Shown here: positions 14,158-20,671 of the stretch, one piece after another
Layout of the letters: every line of letters begins with the position of its first letter
How positions within the stretch are numbered: the first letter of the stretch is position 1
DNA from: a virus
Virus record (IMG/VR): IMGVR_UViG_3300049489_001017
Location: 1-34,987 of that record
Length of the DNA: 34,987 bases
Strand: one strand, 5' to 3'
Program-made: the position numbers and the translations under genes
The notes under the pieces: generated by a model
What the model was told of the DNA's origin: nothing
Database searches by the model: none
Seen by the model: the letters and a program-made list of their open reading frames with translations, nothing else

Positions 14158-14202
14158 TGAGCATATTGCTCACCCTTGATGGGTAAAAAAGGAAAAAATA
14201 AA
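14158..14202 (+). promoter_or_regulatory. ssb leader: two stem-loops plus A-rich ribosome-binding region
   Basis: TGAGCA (14158-14163) pairs with TGCTCA (14167-14172) across a 3-base loop. ACCC (14172-14175) can pair with GGGT (14181-14184). The rest, up to the ATG at 14203, is almost pure purine A/G (AAAAAAGGAAAAAATAAA). This layout, a 5' structure followed by an unstructured A-rich stretch over the ribosome-binding site, resembles the gene 32 autoregulatory operator of T4, where free SSB binds its own mRNA. Structure is seen; autoregulation is inferred. Confidence 0.45.
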
Positions 14203-14883
14203 ATGTCACAAATGATCTTTGGTGAAGTTAGTTGGGAATCAAGTTTTGGTGATAAAAAAACCACAAATAATAAAGATTTATTCTTAAGATTAGAATCTGG
14301 TGATAACGAAGTTCGCTTTGTATCTAAGCCTTTCCAATATATGGTTCATACATATAAAGTAGAAGGTGAAAAGGGTTTTGGTCGTAAGATTAAATGCTCT
14401 GCGGCAAACACCGATGGAGTATGTCCATTATGTGCTTTGGGCAATAAGGCAAAACCTCGCTGGTATATTGCTGTTATTGACCGAGCAAGCAAATCAGCTA
14501 AATCATATAAACTATTAGATATTAGCTATGCAGTTTACAGTCAAGTTCAGAAGTTAGCACAAGGTAAATGGGGAGATCCTACCAAGTACGACATTAATAT
14601 TGTTGTAGATAAGAATGGTGGAGCTACTGGTTATTATACAGTTCAACCTGTTATTCCTGAACCTTTAAGTGCAGAAGATCAAGTAATTAAAGATTCAGTA
14701 GATGTTGAAGATCTTCAACGAAGGGTCAAGCCACTATCTCATGCTCAAGTTAATGAGATTTTAGCTAAGATTAATGCGGCAAATCCTGCTGCTCCTGCTG
14801 TTGAAAAGTCAAGTGTAGCTAATGCTAAGCAAGTATTAGAAGAGCCTGCTGAAGATGATGAGTTTCCTGCATTTGCTGAGTAA
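14203..14883 (+). CDS. ssb: Single-stranded DNA-binding protein, T4 gp32-like
   Basis: 226 residues from the ATG at 14203. An upstream in-frame TTG and ATG (14176, 14179) lie inside the leader hairpins and lack an SD, whereas 14203 follows AAAAAAGGAAAAAATAAA. The core has a zinc site H49-x15-C65-x8-C74-x2-C77 (KIKCSAANTDGVCPLCALG), like the gp32 His-Cys3 site, then OB-fold strands (PRWYIAVIDRASK, SYKLLDISYAVYSQV, KYDINIVVDKNG). The C-terminus is acidic (EEPAEDDEFPAFAE), the usual protein-docking tail of SSBs. It coats single-stranded DNA and recruits replication and recombination proteins. It follows the uvsX operon and has its own promoter element and a terminator after it, so it is a short transcription unit. 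Confidence 0.9.
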   Translation: MSQMIFGEVSWESSFGDKKTTNNKDLFLRLESGDNEVRFVSKPFQYMVHTYKVEGEKGFGRKIKCSAANTDGVCPLCALGNKAKPRWYIAVIDRASKSAKSYKLLDISYAVYSQVQKLAQGKWGDPTKYDINIVVDKNGGATGYYTVQPVIPEPLSAEDQVIKDSVDVEDLQRRVKPLSHAQVNEILAKINAANPAAPAVEKSSVANAKQVLEEPAEDDEFPAFAE

Positions 14884-14905
14884 GTAGTATTTATAAAGTA
14901 ATTTT

Positions 14906-14944
14906 TACAGTAGGTGATTATAAAATTGCCTACTGTATTTTTTT
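14906..14944 (+). terminator. Rho-independent terminator after ssb
   Basis: TACAGTAGG (14906-14914) pairs with CCTACTGTA (14929-14937), nine bp, with a 14-base loop, followed by a run of T to 14944. It lies between ssb and the Cys-rich gene. Confidence 0.85.
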
Positions 14945-14965
14945 AACATATGTAAGGCAAAAAAT

Positions 14966-15442
14966 ATGGCAAATTTTAATTGTAATAGGTGTATTGGTTG
15001 TGATTTTTGTGATTCATGTAATAATTGCAATGATTGTTTAAATTGTAATTTAAGCCAGTATTGTAATTCATGTAATAATTGCAATGACTGTTTTGATTGT
15101 TATGAAAGTAACGGTTGTACTAATTGTGAGGATTGCAATAATTGCATTAATTGCGAAAGATGTAAGGATTGTACAGATTGCATGGGATGTATAGATTGTA
15201 CTAACTGTCATTTATATAATAGTAAAAATAGTTACAGTACCATCTATAACACTAGTTGTTACAATTGTAATAATTGTTACAGCTGCATAAGTTGTGAATG
15301 GTGTAACAATTCTATTTATTGTATTGGCTGCAAATCTTGCGATGAATGCGTTCTTTGCAAAGATATTGTTTCAGGGAAATATATGATTGATAATCACCAA
15401 TATTCTCGGTCTAATTATTTTAATTTAAAACATCTTATTTAG
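14966..15442 (+). CDS. Cys-comb protein: cysteine at every third residue
   Basis: 158 residues with 35 cysteines (22%), mostly in runs of CxxCxxC. Blocks: residues 6-26 (eight Cys), 32-44 (five), 50-80 (eleven), about 96-111 (six) and 117-129 (five), with short Cys-free spacers rich in Ser/Tyr/Asn. The x positions are mainly Asn, Asp, Ser and Ile. The last 30 residues (KDIVSGKYMIDNHQYSRSNY) have no Cys and look like a capping motif. Proteins with this layout occur in large phages and metagenomic genomes, but I know of no established function. A parallel solenoid with disulfides or with metal or Fe-S binding is possible. The ATG follows TAAGGCAA. It lies between two terminators, so it is its own small unit. 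A 22-base exact repeat (54 bases apart) shows recent duplication. Confidence 0.75.
   Translation: MANFNCNRCIGCDFCDSCNNCNDCLNCNLSQYCNSCNNCNDCFDCYESNGCTNCEDCNNCINCERCKDCTDCMGCIDCTNCHLYNSKNSYSTIYNTSCYNCNNCYSCISCEWCNNSIYCIGCKSCDECVLCKDIVSGKYMIDNHQYSRSNYFNLKHLI
15012..15087 (+). repeat. Direct repeat inside the Cys-comb gene
   Basis: A 22-base string occurs exactly at 15012-15033 and 15066-15087 (both begin ATTCATGTAATAATTG). The 54-base period equals 18 codons, one comb unit. The exact identity at synonymous sites points to recent tandem duplication rather than protein-level constraint. Confidence 0.8.
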
Positions 15443-15463
15443 GATTCTATTTAAAAGACACTT

Positions 15464-15490
15464 AAGCCTGGGATTTTTCCTGGGCTTTTT
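15464..15490 (+). terminator. Rho-independent terminator after the Cys-comb gene
   Basis: AAGCCTGGGA (15464-15473) pairs with TCCTGGGCTT (15478-15487), ten pairs including two G-U, over a TTTT loop, ending in a T run to 15490. The T run abuts the TG of the next promoter element. Confidence 0.85.
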
Positions 15491-15498
15491 GTTATATA
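15490..15498 (+). promoter_or_regulatory. Extended -10 promoter element TGT-TATATA upstream of ruvC (leaderless start)
   Basis: TG at 15490-15491, TATATA at 15493-15498. The ruvC ATG is at 15505, seven bases after the hexamer, where transcription would be expected to begin. No Shine-Dalgarno fits between them. The mRNA would therefore be leaderless or nearly so. Confidence 0.55.
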
Positions 15499-15504
15499 TA
15501 CTTC

Positions 15505-16074
15505 ATGGTTATAATTGGATTTGACGTTTCGAGTACTACTATTGGTTATTGTGTTTTAGATATTGGTGAAGACATAAAATATATAGCTAGTGGATTTATT
15601 AAGCCTTGTAAAAAAGGAGATTTATTTTCTAGATTATATAAAACAAAAAGAGAAATAAATGAATTATTATATAAATATACACCGGAGCATGTTGTAATAG
15701 AAGAGATATCTAAATTTTTTCCTAATAAAAGCAAAGCTCAAACTATCATTATGTTAGCTGTGTTTAATCGGATGGTTGGGCTTGAGTCGTATGCATTTTT
15801 AAATAAAGAGCCCTTGCTTCTGCCTGTGATGAGTATTAGATCAACGATTCGCAAGGAAGCCAAGCTGGCTACGATGCCAGATAAAAAAGAATTGCCAGAG
15901 ATTATAGCTAAATTATTAAATATAGAATTTCCTTGGGTTACTAAGAAAAATAAGAGATTAGAAGAAAGTTACGATGTATCTGATGGAATATGTTGTGCTT
16001 TTGCTGGCGCTCATTATATTTCAGGTAAATATATTAAAAAAGCTAAAGTTAAGAAACGGATTAAGAAAAAATGA
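15505..16074 (+). CDS. ruvC: RuvC-like Holliday junction resolvase
   Basis: 189 residues. RNase H-fold motifs: D7 in IIGFDVSSTTIGY, E66/E67 in HVVIEEISK, and the C-terminal acidic pair D157/D160 in YDVSDGICCAFAG. This is the catalytic set of RuvC. It also has the usual middle helices and a basic tail (KKAKVKKRIKKK). The enzyme cuts Holliday junctions, completing recombination started by UvsX, or debranches DNA before packaging in place of T4 endonuclease VII. The start must be at this ATG because the first strand begins at residue 2. The gene appears leaderless (promoter 7 bases upstream) and overlaps dnaJ by 4 bases. About 15778-15890 shows more G/C-ending codons than the rest. Confidence 0.88.
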   Translation: MVIIGFDVSSTTIGYCVLDIGEDIKYIASGFIKPCKKGDLFSRLYKTKREINELLYKYTPEHVVIEEISKFFPNKSKAQTIIMLAVFNRMVGLESYAFLNKEPLLLPVMSIRSTIRKEAKLATMPDKKELPEIIAKLLNIEFPWVTKKNKRLEESYDVSDGICCAFAGAHYISGKYIKKAKVKKRIKKK

Positions 16075-17021
16075 ATTTAAGAGAAGCTTATAGTATATTG
16101 GAAATAGATCCTTCTTCAAGTGATGAAGAAGTTAAAAAGAAATATAAAGTATTAGCTAAAAAATATCATCCAGATATTTGTAAAGAAGCAAATGCTGATG
16201 ATAAATTTAAAAAGATAAATCAAGCATTTGAGACAATTCAAAAAGGTGAAGATCCAAGAGGAAATCCTTTTGGTAGAAGTCAAGTGGATGATATTTTCAA
16301 TAATCCATTTGGATTTAATGTTAACAATGATGTATTTGAGACATTCTTTGGGCAAAAACGAAGAATGGAGCCTGATACTATAATAGAGTTAGTTGTTTCA
16401 TTTAAAGAGTCTGTATTAGGAACTAAGGCTCCATTAAAGTTCAAGAAACAAACAGCTTGTACAGCATGTGAAGGAACAGGAAGTATACATATTCCTACAG
16501 ATTGTAATTTTTGTGGTGGAAGAGGAAAAGTAACATTTTCTCATGGTGGAATGAGAACAACTCAGATTTGTGGCAGATGTAATGGGAAGCAAAAGTATAA
16601 TCCATGTACCATTTGTAAATCTGGTAGAAACTTATCTGAAGTAGAATATACAATACAAATTCCACCAGGAATAACTAATGGAGCTAATTTAAGGTTAGGT
16701 GGAGCTGGTAATTTCGATATTAATTCACAAACATATGCTGATGTAATTTTAACTGTAAAAGTTACAGAGTTAGATAATTTAAAAGTAATTGGAAGAGATG
16801 TTCATTCTAATCTTACTTTATCTTTAAAAGATGCTGTTTTAGGAAAAGAAGTCAATGTCAATACAATTGATGGAATTAAGAAAATAATAATACCTAAAAG
16901 AACTAAGAATAAAGATATTTACAATTTCCCTAATTTGGGGGTAAATAGGGAAGGATCTCATATAGTAAATATAAATGTAGAGTATCCTAATGATATAGAG
17001 GATATACTGGTGAAAATATGA
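16071..17021 (+). CDS. dnaJ: DnaJ (Hsp40) co-chaperone
   Basis: 316 residues, shorter than the roughly 375 of cellular DnaJ. The J domain is residues 1-60, with HPD at 33-35 (KKYHPDICKEA). A short Gly/Phe region follows (GNPFGRS, NPFGFNVN). The zinc region has four CxxC pairs: C130/C133, C145/C148, C167/C170 and C179/C182; the first two keep CxxCxGxG while the last two are less regular (CGRCNGKQK, CTICKSGRN). The C-terminal substrate domain starts IPPGITNGANLRLGGAG. It would stimulate a DnaK-type Hsp70 and deliver substrates; no DnaK or GrpE gene is in the window, so it probably recruits the host DnaK. Phage lambda uses host DnaJ at its origin, so a replication or assembly role is equally possible. 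It overlaps the next gene by 4 bases. Confidence 0.92.
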   Translation: MNLREAYSILEIDPSSSDEEVKKKYKVLAKKYHPDICKEANADDKFKKINQAFETIQKGEDPRGNPFGRSQVDDIFNNPFGFNVNNDVFETFFGQKRRMEPDTIIELVVSFKESVLGTKAPLKFKKQTACTACEGTGSIHIPTDCNFCGGRGKVTFSHGGMRTTQICGRCNGKQKYNPCTICKSGRNLSEVEYTIQIPPGITNGANLRLGGAGNFDINSQTYADVILTVKVTELDNLKVIGRDVHSNLTLSLKDAVLGKEVNVNTIDGIKKIIIPKRTKNKDIYNFPNLGVNREGSHIVNINVEYPNDIEDILVKI

Positions 17022-17359
17022 TATTTATAAATTGTCAAAGTTGTAAGAAGCAAACTAATCCAGAAATGGATAAAAAGACTGAGAAGATTTACTGTTCTAA
17101 ATGCGAAGCTGAGCAGCCAAGCAATCATTTCTTGAAGATGCAGATGCATTCTGCTAAAATGTACAGGCAAAGAGCCGAGTTACAAGATACATTTTCAGTT
17201 GTATGTAATGCTTGTAAGGAAAGAGGTAGACCTGAGATAAAAGGTTCTAAGGTTTATTGCAAGTCATGTAGTAAAGAAATTACGCATTTAAGTGACATTT
17301 TTATTAATGCATTGAAGGACTATTTAAAAAATGCTATCAAAAATAGTGACGCTATGTAA
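17018..17359 (+). CDS. Tandem zinc-ribbon protein upstream of primase
   Basis: 113 residues with two similar zinc ribbons: C6/C9 with C26/C29, and C63/C66 with C81/C84 (NCQSCKKQ, YCSKCEAE, VCNACKER, YCKSCSKE), an apparent internal duplication. It overlaps dnaJ by 4 bases and the primase gene by 29, so the three are translated from one mRNA. The downstream primase lacks the zinc-binding domain that normally recognises template sequence. It is possible, but only inferred, that this protein supplies it in trans. The ribbons are not the CHC2 form of DnaG. No helicase or catalytic motifs. Confidence 0.65.
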   Translation: MIFINCQSCKKQTNPEMDKKTEKIYCSKCEAEQPSNHFLKMQMHSAKMYRQRAELQDTFSVVCNACKERGRPEIKGSKVYCKSCSKEITHLSDIFINALKDYLKNAIKNSDAM

Positions 17360-18065
17360 AGAGTTATTAGATCAAAGTCCATTAGCATATAATTGTAAAG
17401 AGTATTTAGATTCAAGATTAGATAAAGAAACGCAAGATAAATTCCAATTTGGATATTTTCCTGCGTTTAAAGATATTAAATTAATATCAAGTATTGTTAG
17501 CGAAGAAGAGCTAATTGATAATAATTTGATTTATAAATTTGGAGCATATCAAAAATGCTTCTTTGAAAATCATAATTTAATAATGCCATATAAAGATGCT
17601 TATGGAAATATAGTAGCTTTAGTTGGCAGGACCCTATATACGGATGAAGAAAGAAAAGAAAGAAATATAGCTAAGTATAAAAATTCTTCATTTAAAAAAG
17701 AATTATATTTATTTAATTTAAATGAAGCAATTGAGCATATAAAGGAAAATGGATTTGTATATGTTGTTGAGGGGCAATTTGATGCAATTAAGGCATATGA
17801 ATCTGGATTAAAGAATGTTGTGGCTTTGGGGAATTCAAATATGACAGGATATCAATTAGCTTTGATATTAAGATATACGAACAATATTCATTTATTATTG
17901 GATAATGATGAAGCAGGAATTAAGGGAGCGGAAAAAATAATAAAAGATTACAGTCAATATGCAAATATTGTATCATTACGATTACCTAAAGGATATAAAG
18001 ATTTAGACGACTGTTTAAAACAAGTTAAAGCAGATGACTTAACATTTGGTTTGACTATCTATTAA
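17331..18065 (+). CDS. DnaG-type primase core (TOPRIM), minimal form
   Basis: 244 residues. Residues 1-100 match the N-terminal core of DnaG primases (YLDSRLDKETQDKFQFGYFP; NLIMPYKDAYGNIVALVGR). The TOPRIM domain follows, with E147 in VYVVEGQFDA, GNSNMTGYQ at 168-175, and the acidic pair D191/D193 in HLLLDNDEAG. The protein ends soon after, with KGYKDLDDCLKQ. Compared with DnaG (about 580) it lacks the N-terminal zinc domain and the C-terminal helicase-binding domain, and is shorter than T4 gp61 (about 340). It would make RNA primers for lagging-strand synthesis by the DnaE polymerase. It overlaps the zinc-ribbon gene by 29 bases and is followed by a terminator. Confidence 0.85.
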   Translation: MLSKIVTLCKELLDQSPLAYNCKEYLDSRLDKETQDKFQFGYFPAFKDIKLISSIVSEEELIDNNLIYKFGAYQKCFFENHNLIMPYKDAYGNIVALVGRTLYTDEERKERNIAKYKNSSFKKELYLFNLNEAIEHIKENGFVYVVEGQFDAIKAYESGLKNVVALGNSNMTGYQLALILRYTNNIHLLLDNDEAGIKGAEKIIKDYSQYANIVSLRLPKGYKDLDDCLKQVKADDLTFGLTIY

Positions 18066-18087
18066 TAAAATTGATTAGATATGTTTT

Positions 18088-18115
18088 AGGCAGTCATAAT
18101 TGGCTGCCTTTTTTT
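18088..18115 (+). terminator. Rho-independent terminator after the primase gene
   Basis: AGGCAGTCA (18088-18096) pairs with TGGCTGCCT (18101-18109), nine pairs including one T-G, over TAAT, followed by TTTTTT. It lies just before the SD and ATG of the next gene. Confidence 0.9.
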
Positions 18116-18127
18116 ATTGGAGATACA

Positions 18128-18568
18128 ATGTCAAGAAGAAAAAACCGTTCAGATTCATACCAATATGTATTATTGGAAACAGTATGTTCACATGATATGA
18201 TGGAAAACTTTGGTAATTCAGATTCAATTTATCAGAGATTAGACCCATTTAAGTATAATGAAGAGTTAATGAAATTAGAGGAAGAGTTAAAATATGAGTT
18301 TTGGAGAGTAGTAGATCATTTATTAACGGATAGACAGAAAGAAGTATTGCATTTATGTGGAGATGGCTATACTCAAATGGAGATAGCGAAGATATTAAAG
18401 GTCAATCAAAGTTCCATTACGAAGTCAATAAATGGCAATGTAGATTATAAAAATGGTAAGAGGGTATATGGTGGAGCTAAGAAAAAGATACAGAAATTAA
18501 TATCTAATGATCAAAAAATTAAAGATATTTTAGATAGAATGCGGATATTAAGGGAAGAAAAGTTATAA
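18128..18568 (+). CDS. Sigma-region-4-like helix-turn-helix protein
   Basis: 146 residues from the ATG at 18128 (SD GGAG at 18119-18122). A TTG start 57 bases upstream would put the terminator inside the gene and is rejected. Residues about 67-101 (LTDRQKEVLHLCGDGYTQME, then IAKILKVNQSSITKSINGN) are a sigma-70 region 4/LuxR-type HTH. The N-terminal part (about 1-65) is helical and charged. A conserved-looking extension follows (GNVDYKNGKRVYGGAKKKIQ). It has no clear region 2, so it is not a full sigma factor. It is a good candidate phage transcription regulator, possibly acting at the TGN-TATATA elements, as T4 gp55 acts at late promoters. This link is inference. Confidence 0.75.
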   Translation: MSRRKNRSDSYQYVLLETVCSHDMMENFGNSDSIYQRLDPFKYNEELMKLEEELKYEFWRVVDHLLTDRQKEVLHLCGDGYTQMEIAKILKVNQSSITKSINGNVDYKNGKRVYGGAKKKIQKLISNDQKIKDILDRMRILREEKL

Positions 18569-18600
18569 AGCAATATATTAATTATGCATATTTCTGTACA

Positions 18601-18625
18601 TGTAATATATAAGGGACGCCTTTAT
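18601..18625 (+). promoter_or_regulatory. Promoter-like TGTAATATATAAG with adjoining small hairpin
   Basis: A weaker relative of the TGN-TATATA element: TG at 18601-18602, then AATATATAA. ATAAGGG (18609-18615) can pair with CCTTTAT (18619-18625), including a G-U, in a small stem-loop. The ATG at 18640 is behind CGGAG (18628-18632). Position between genes supports a leader region for the following operon. Confidence 0.4.
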
Positions 18626-18639
18626 TTCGGAGAATATTA

Positions 18640-19098
18640 ATGACAAAGTTTGACATAGACTATAGCTCTTTAGCTAAAAAATTAGACAAAAGAGTAAAAT
18701 TAAGTGACGTTCAAAATAAAATTGAAAAAGTCGCTTTTGGCTTTGTCAGGTTCATAGATAATGATGACGGAGCAAATCTATGGAAAGTTCAAAAGGCAGA
18801 AGATGGACAAGAGTACATTGTAGCTGTTTATGAAGAAGAGTTACAAAAGACAGCATCTGCAAATCCCTGGAGTGTAGAAATTTCTGACAATAATATTCAT
18901 ATTTTTTATAAAAAAGAGCATTTAAATAAATATGCTTCTAAATATTTAGGCATACCTGATGAGCAAATGTTTTTAGTCAGAAGTTATTTGCCAAAAAAGT
19001 TAGCTGACAATAAATCTTTAGTACAGAAAATGTTAAAAGATTTGGATCCAAAATCTGCCGAGTACCTCTTAACAAAATACCCTGAATTAGCTGAATAA
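18640..19098 (+). CDS. Hypothetical protein (152 aa)
   Basis: Not recognised. 152 residues. The N-terminal half is beta-rich (FGFVRFIDNDDGANLWKVQK; EYIVAVYEEELQ; IHIFYKKEHL) and the C-terminal half is helical (DEQMFLVRSYLPKKLADN; SAEYLLTKYPELAE). It opens a run of unknown proteins (18640-23188) that share start-to-stop spacing of 2-11 bases and therefore an mRNA. The ATG follows GGAG. There are no membrane segments or metal motifs. A structural or virion-associated role is guessed from gene order only, as the run precedes the packaging genes. Confidence 0.65.
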   Translation: MTKFDIDYSSLAKKLDKRVKLSDVQNKIEKVAFGFVRFIDNDDGANLWKVQKAEDGQEYIVAVYEEELQKTASANPWSVEISDNNIHIFYKKEHLNKYASKYLGIPDEQMFLVRSYLPKKLADNKSLVQKMLKDLDPKSAEYLLTKYPELAE

Positions 19099-19109
19099 TA
19101 GGAAAATCA

Positions 19110-20669
19110 ATGAGTCTTAAAAAACTTTCACAAATGGCTAATGCAATTATCCAAACGATGGATGAGGAAAAACTTCCTCTTGCTTACTTATCTGGAAAAA
19201 TGGAAAAAGCATTAGAAGTTTTTCCTAACGATCAGACCCTAATTAATATGGCTAAAGTTGTTGATAAACTTGAGTCAAAACAAATGTTTATTCGACAGGC
19301 AGAATTTAAGAAATTGTATAATCAATTTTATACAAATCAAAATAAATTTGCTGAGGTATTTCAGAGTGAACTTGGTATTAAAGACGAAGTTGAACCAGAA
19401 GCAATGCCAGCTGAGTATAAGCCATTAGATTCTAGTGCCTATACTGATCCTGTTTTATATAATGCTTTAAGCTCTATGTTTAATGGAGAAGAAGTTAAAG
19501 AATATAGTAAAACTGCTGCTTTAAAAGCCATTGATAAAGTTAAATCAACTTTAGATATGTGGAGTCTTCCTGCTTCTAAATTAGTTGTTGAAGCTGGAAA
19601 TGATAAGTTTTTAGTAGTAAAAGCTGAGTATGATACTCCTAAAGGCAAAACTTCTATAATGATCCCTGTCCAATTGATTAGGGATAAAATTGCTTCAGCT
19701 GAAGTGTTTATTGGTAATTCAGGGGCTGAAGATTTAAACAACCATAATTTAAAACAATATATTACAAAAAATACTGGCATTGGATCTAAGATTGCAGCTA
19801 GTGTAGTTTTAAGTGCATTAACAACTCAACCAGCAAATAAATTATCAACTGTAGAATTAGCTGCTTTTAAAGTAAGAGCCAATAGAACTCATGATGAATC
19901 ATTATTTGCTAATGCAATTCTTGGTCAAACTGAATTTGAAGTTAAACAAGATGTAGTAGTTCCAGAATTAGCTGAAACTGAAACTTTCGCAGAAAAACTA
20001 TCATCACCAGAAGGTGATGCAGCTATGTATGTTGGAGCTAAGAAAGTTAATTTAGGAAGAACAATAATTGCTTCTATGTTAGCTCAAATTGGCTTTAAAG
20101 CTTCTTCAATTAAAGTAGCTAAGGCTAATAAAGAATCTGTTACTTATTTAGTTAAGGCAGCTGATAAAGCTTTCTCAGTTCCAGTTAAAATTAAAGGTGA
20201 TAAAGTTATTAAACCCTCCATTCTTATAGCAAACGGTTCTGTTAAAGCATTTAATAGAGATGGCGTCGCTTCAATTAAAAATGATAACGTATTAGCTGCT
20301 AAATTATCATCACAGGGCGAATTAACTCCAGGTGCATTAATTGAAAGTATTTATGAAGCTGTTTCTGAGCATAATCTTGCTAAAGCACAAGATGCATTAA
20401 ATGTTCTTGCTGTAAAAGGAACTCCTGAACAATATAAGAAAGCATTTGATGTATTGCTAACTGAAATGACAGCTGAGCCTAAAGAAACTTGTAAATGTGC
20501 ATTAGCTCATAAGAGCCCCAATTCATCTGAATTAATTTGTGGTCATACTAATCTACCAATGAGCAAAGTATATCAAGATGAGTCTGGAGATTGTTTACCA
20601 TTGCGTCGTAGGGGTATGAAGATTGATAATGCTGGTGCTTTCTACATGACTCAAAAAATTCTTGGGTAA
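19110..20669 (+). CDS. Hypothetical large protein with C-terminal Cys/His cluster (519 aa)
   Basis: Not recognised. 519 residues, many Ala/Lys helices and repeated beta segments. Two stretches resemble each other: KTAALKAIDKVKSTLDMWSL with KLVVEAGNDKFLVVKAEYDT, and KVNLGRTIIASMLAQIGFKA with ANKESVTYLVKAADKAFSVP, hinting at an internal duplication of an alpha/beta module. The C-terminus has a likely metal site: ETCKCALAHK, LICGHTNL, then GDCLPLRRRGM. The ATG follows AGGAAA. It is probably a virion or replication-complex component of this phage type. The Ala-rich, Lys-rich composition is common in injected internal virion proteins, but nothing seen proves it. Confidence 0.6.
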   Translation: MSLKKLSQMANAIIQTMDEEKLPLAYLSGKMEKALEVFPNDQTLINMAKVVDKLESKQMFIRQAEFKKLYNQFYTNQNKFAEVFQSELGIKDEVEPEAMPAEYKPLDSSAYTDPVLYNALSSMFNGEEVKEYSKTAALKAIDKVKSTLDMWSLPASKLVVEAGNDKFLVVKAEYDTPKGKTSIMIPVQLIRDKIASAEVFIGNSGAEDLNNHNLKQYITKNTGIGSKIAASVVLSALTTQPANKLSTVELAAFKVRANRTHDESLFANAILGQTEFEVKQDVVVPELAETETFAEKLSSPEGDAAMYVGAKKVNLGRTIIASMLAQIGFKASSIKVAKANKESVTYLVKAADKAFSVPVKIKGDKVIKPSILIANGSVKAFNRDGVASIKNDNVLAAKLSSQGELTPGALIESIYEAVSEHNLAKAQDALNVLAVKGTPEQYKKAFDVLLTEMTAEPKETCKCALAHKSPNSSELICGHTNLPMSKVYQDESGDCLPLRRRGMKIDNAGAFYMTQKILG

Positions 20670-20671
20670 TT

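Noticed and set aside
14176-14202. TTG/ATG starts of SSB upstream of 14203
   Set aside because: They lie in the leader hairpins and lack a ribosome-binding site, while 14203 follows AAAAAAGGAAAAAATAAA and starts the expected N-terminus.
18071-18127. TTG start of the sigma-like protein 57 bases upstream
   Set aside because: It would translate through the rho-independent terminator at 18088-18115; the ATG at 18128 has GGAG at good spacing.
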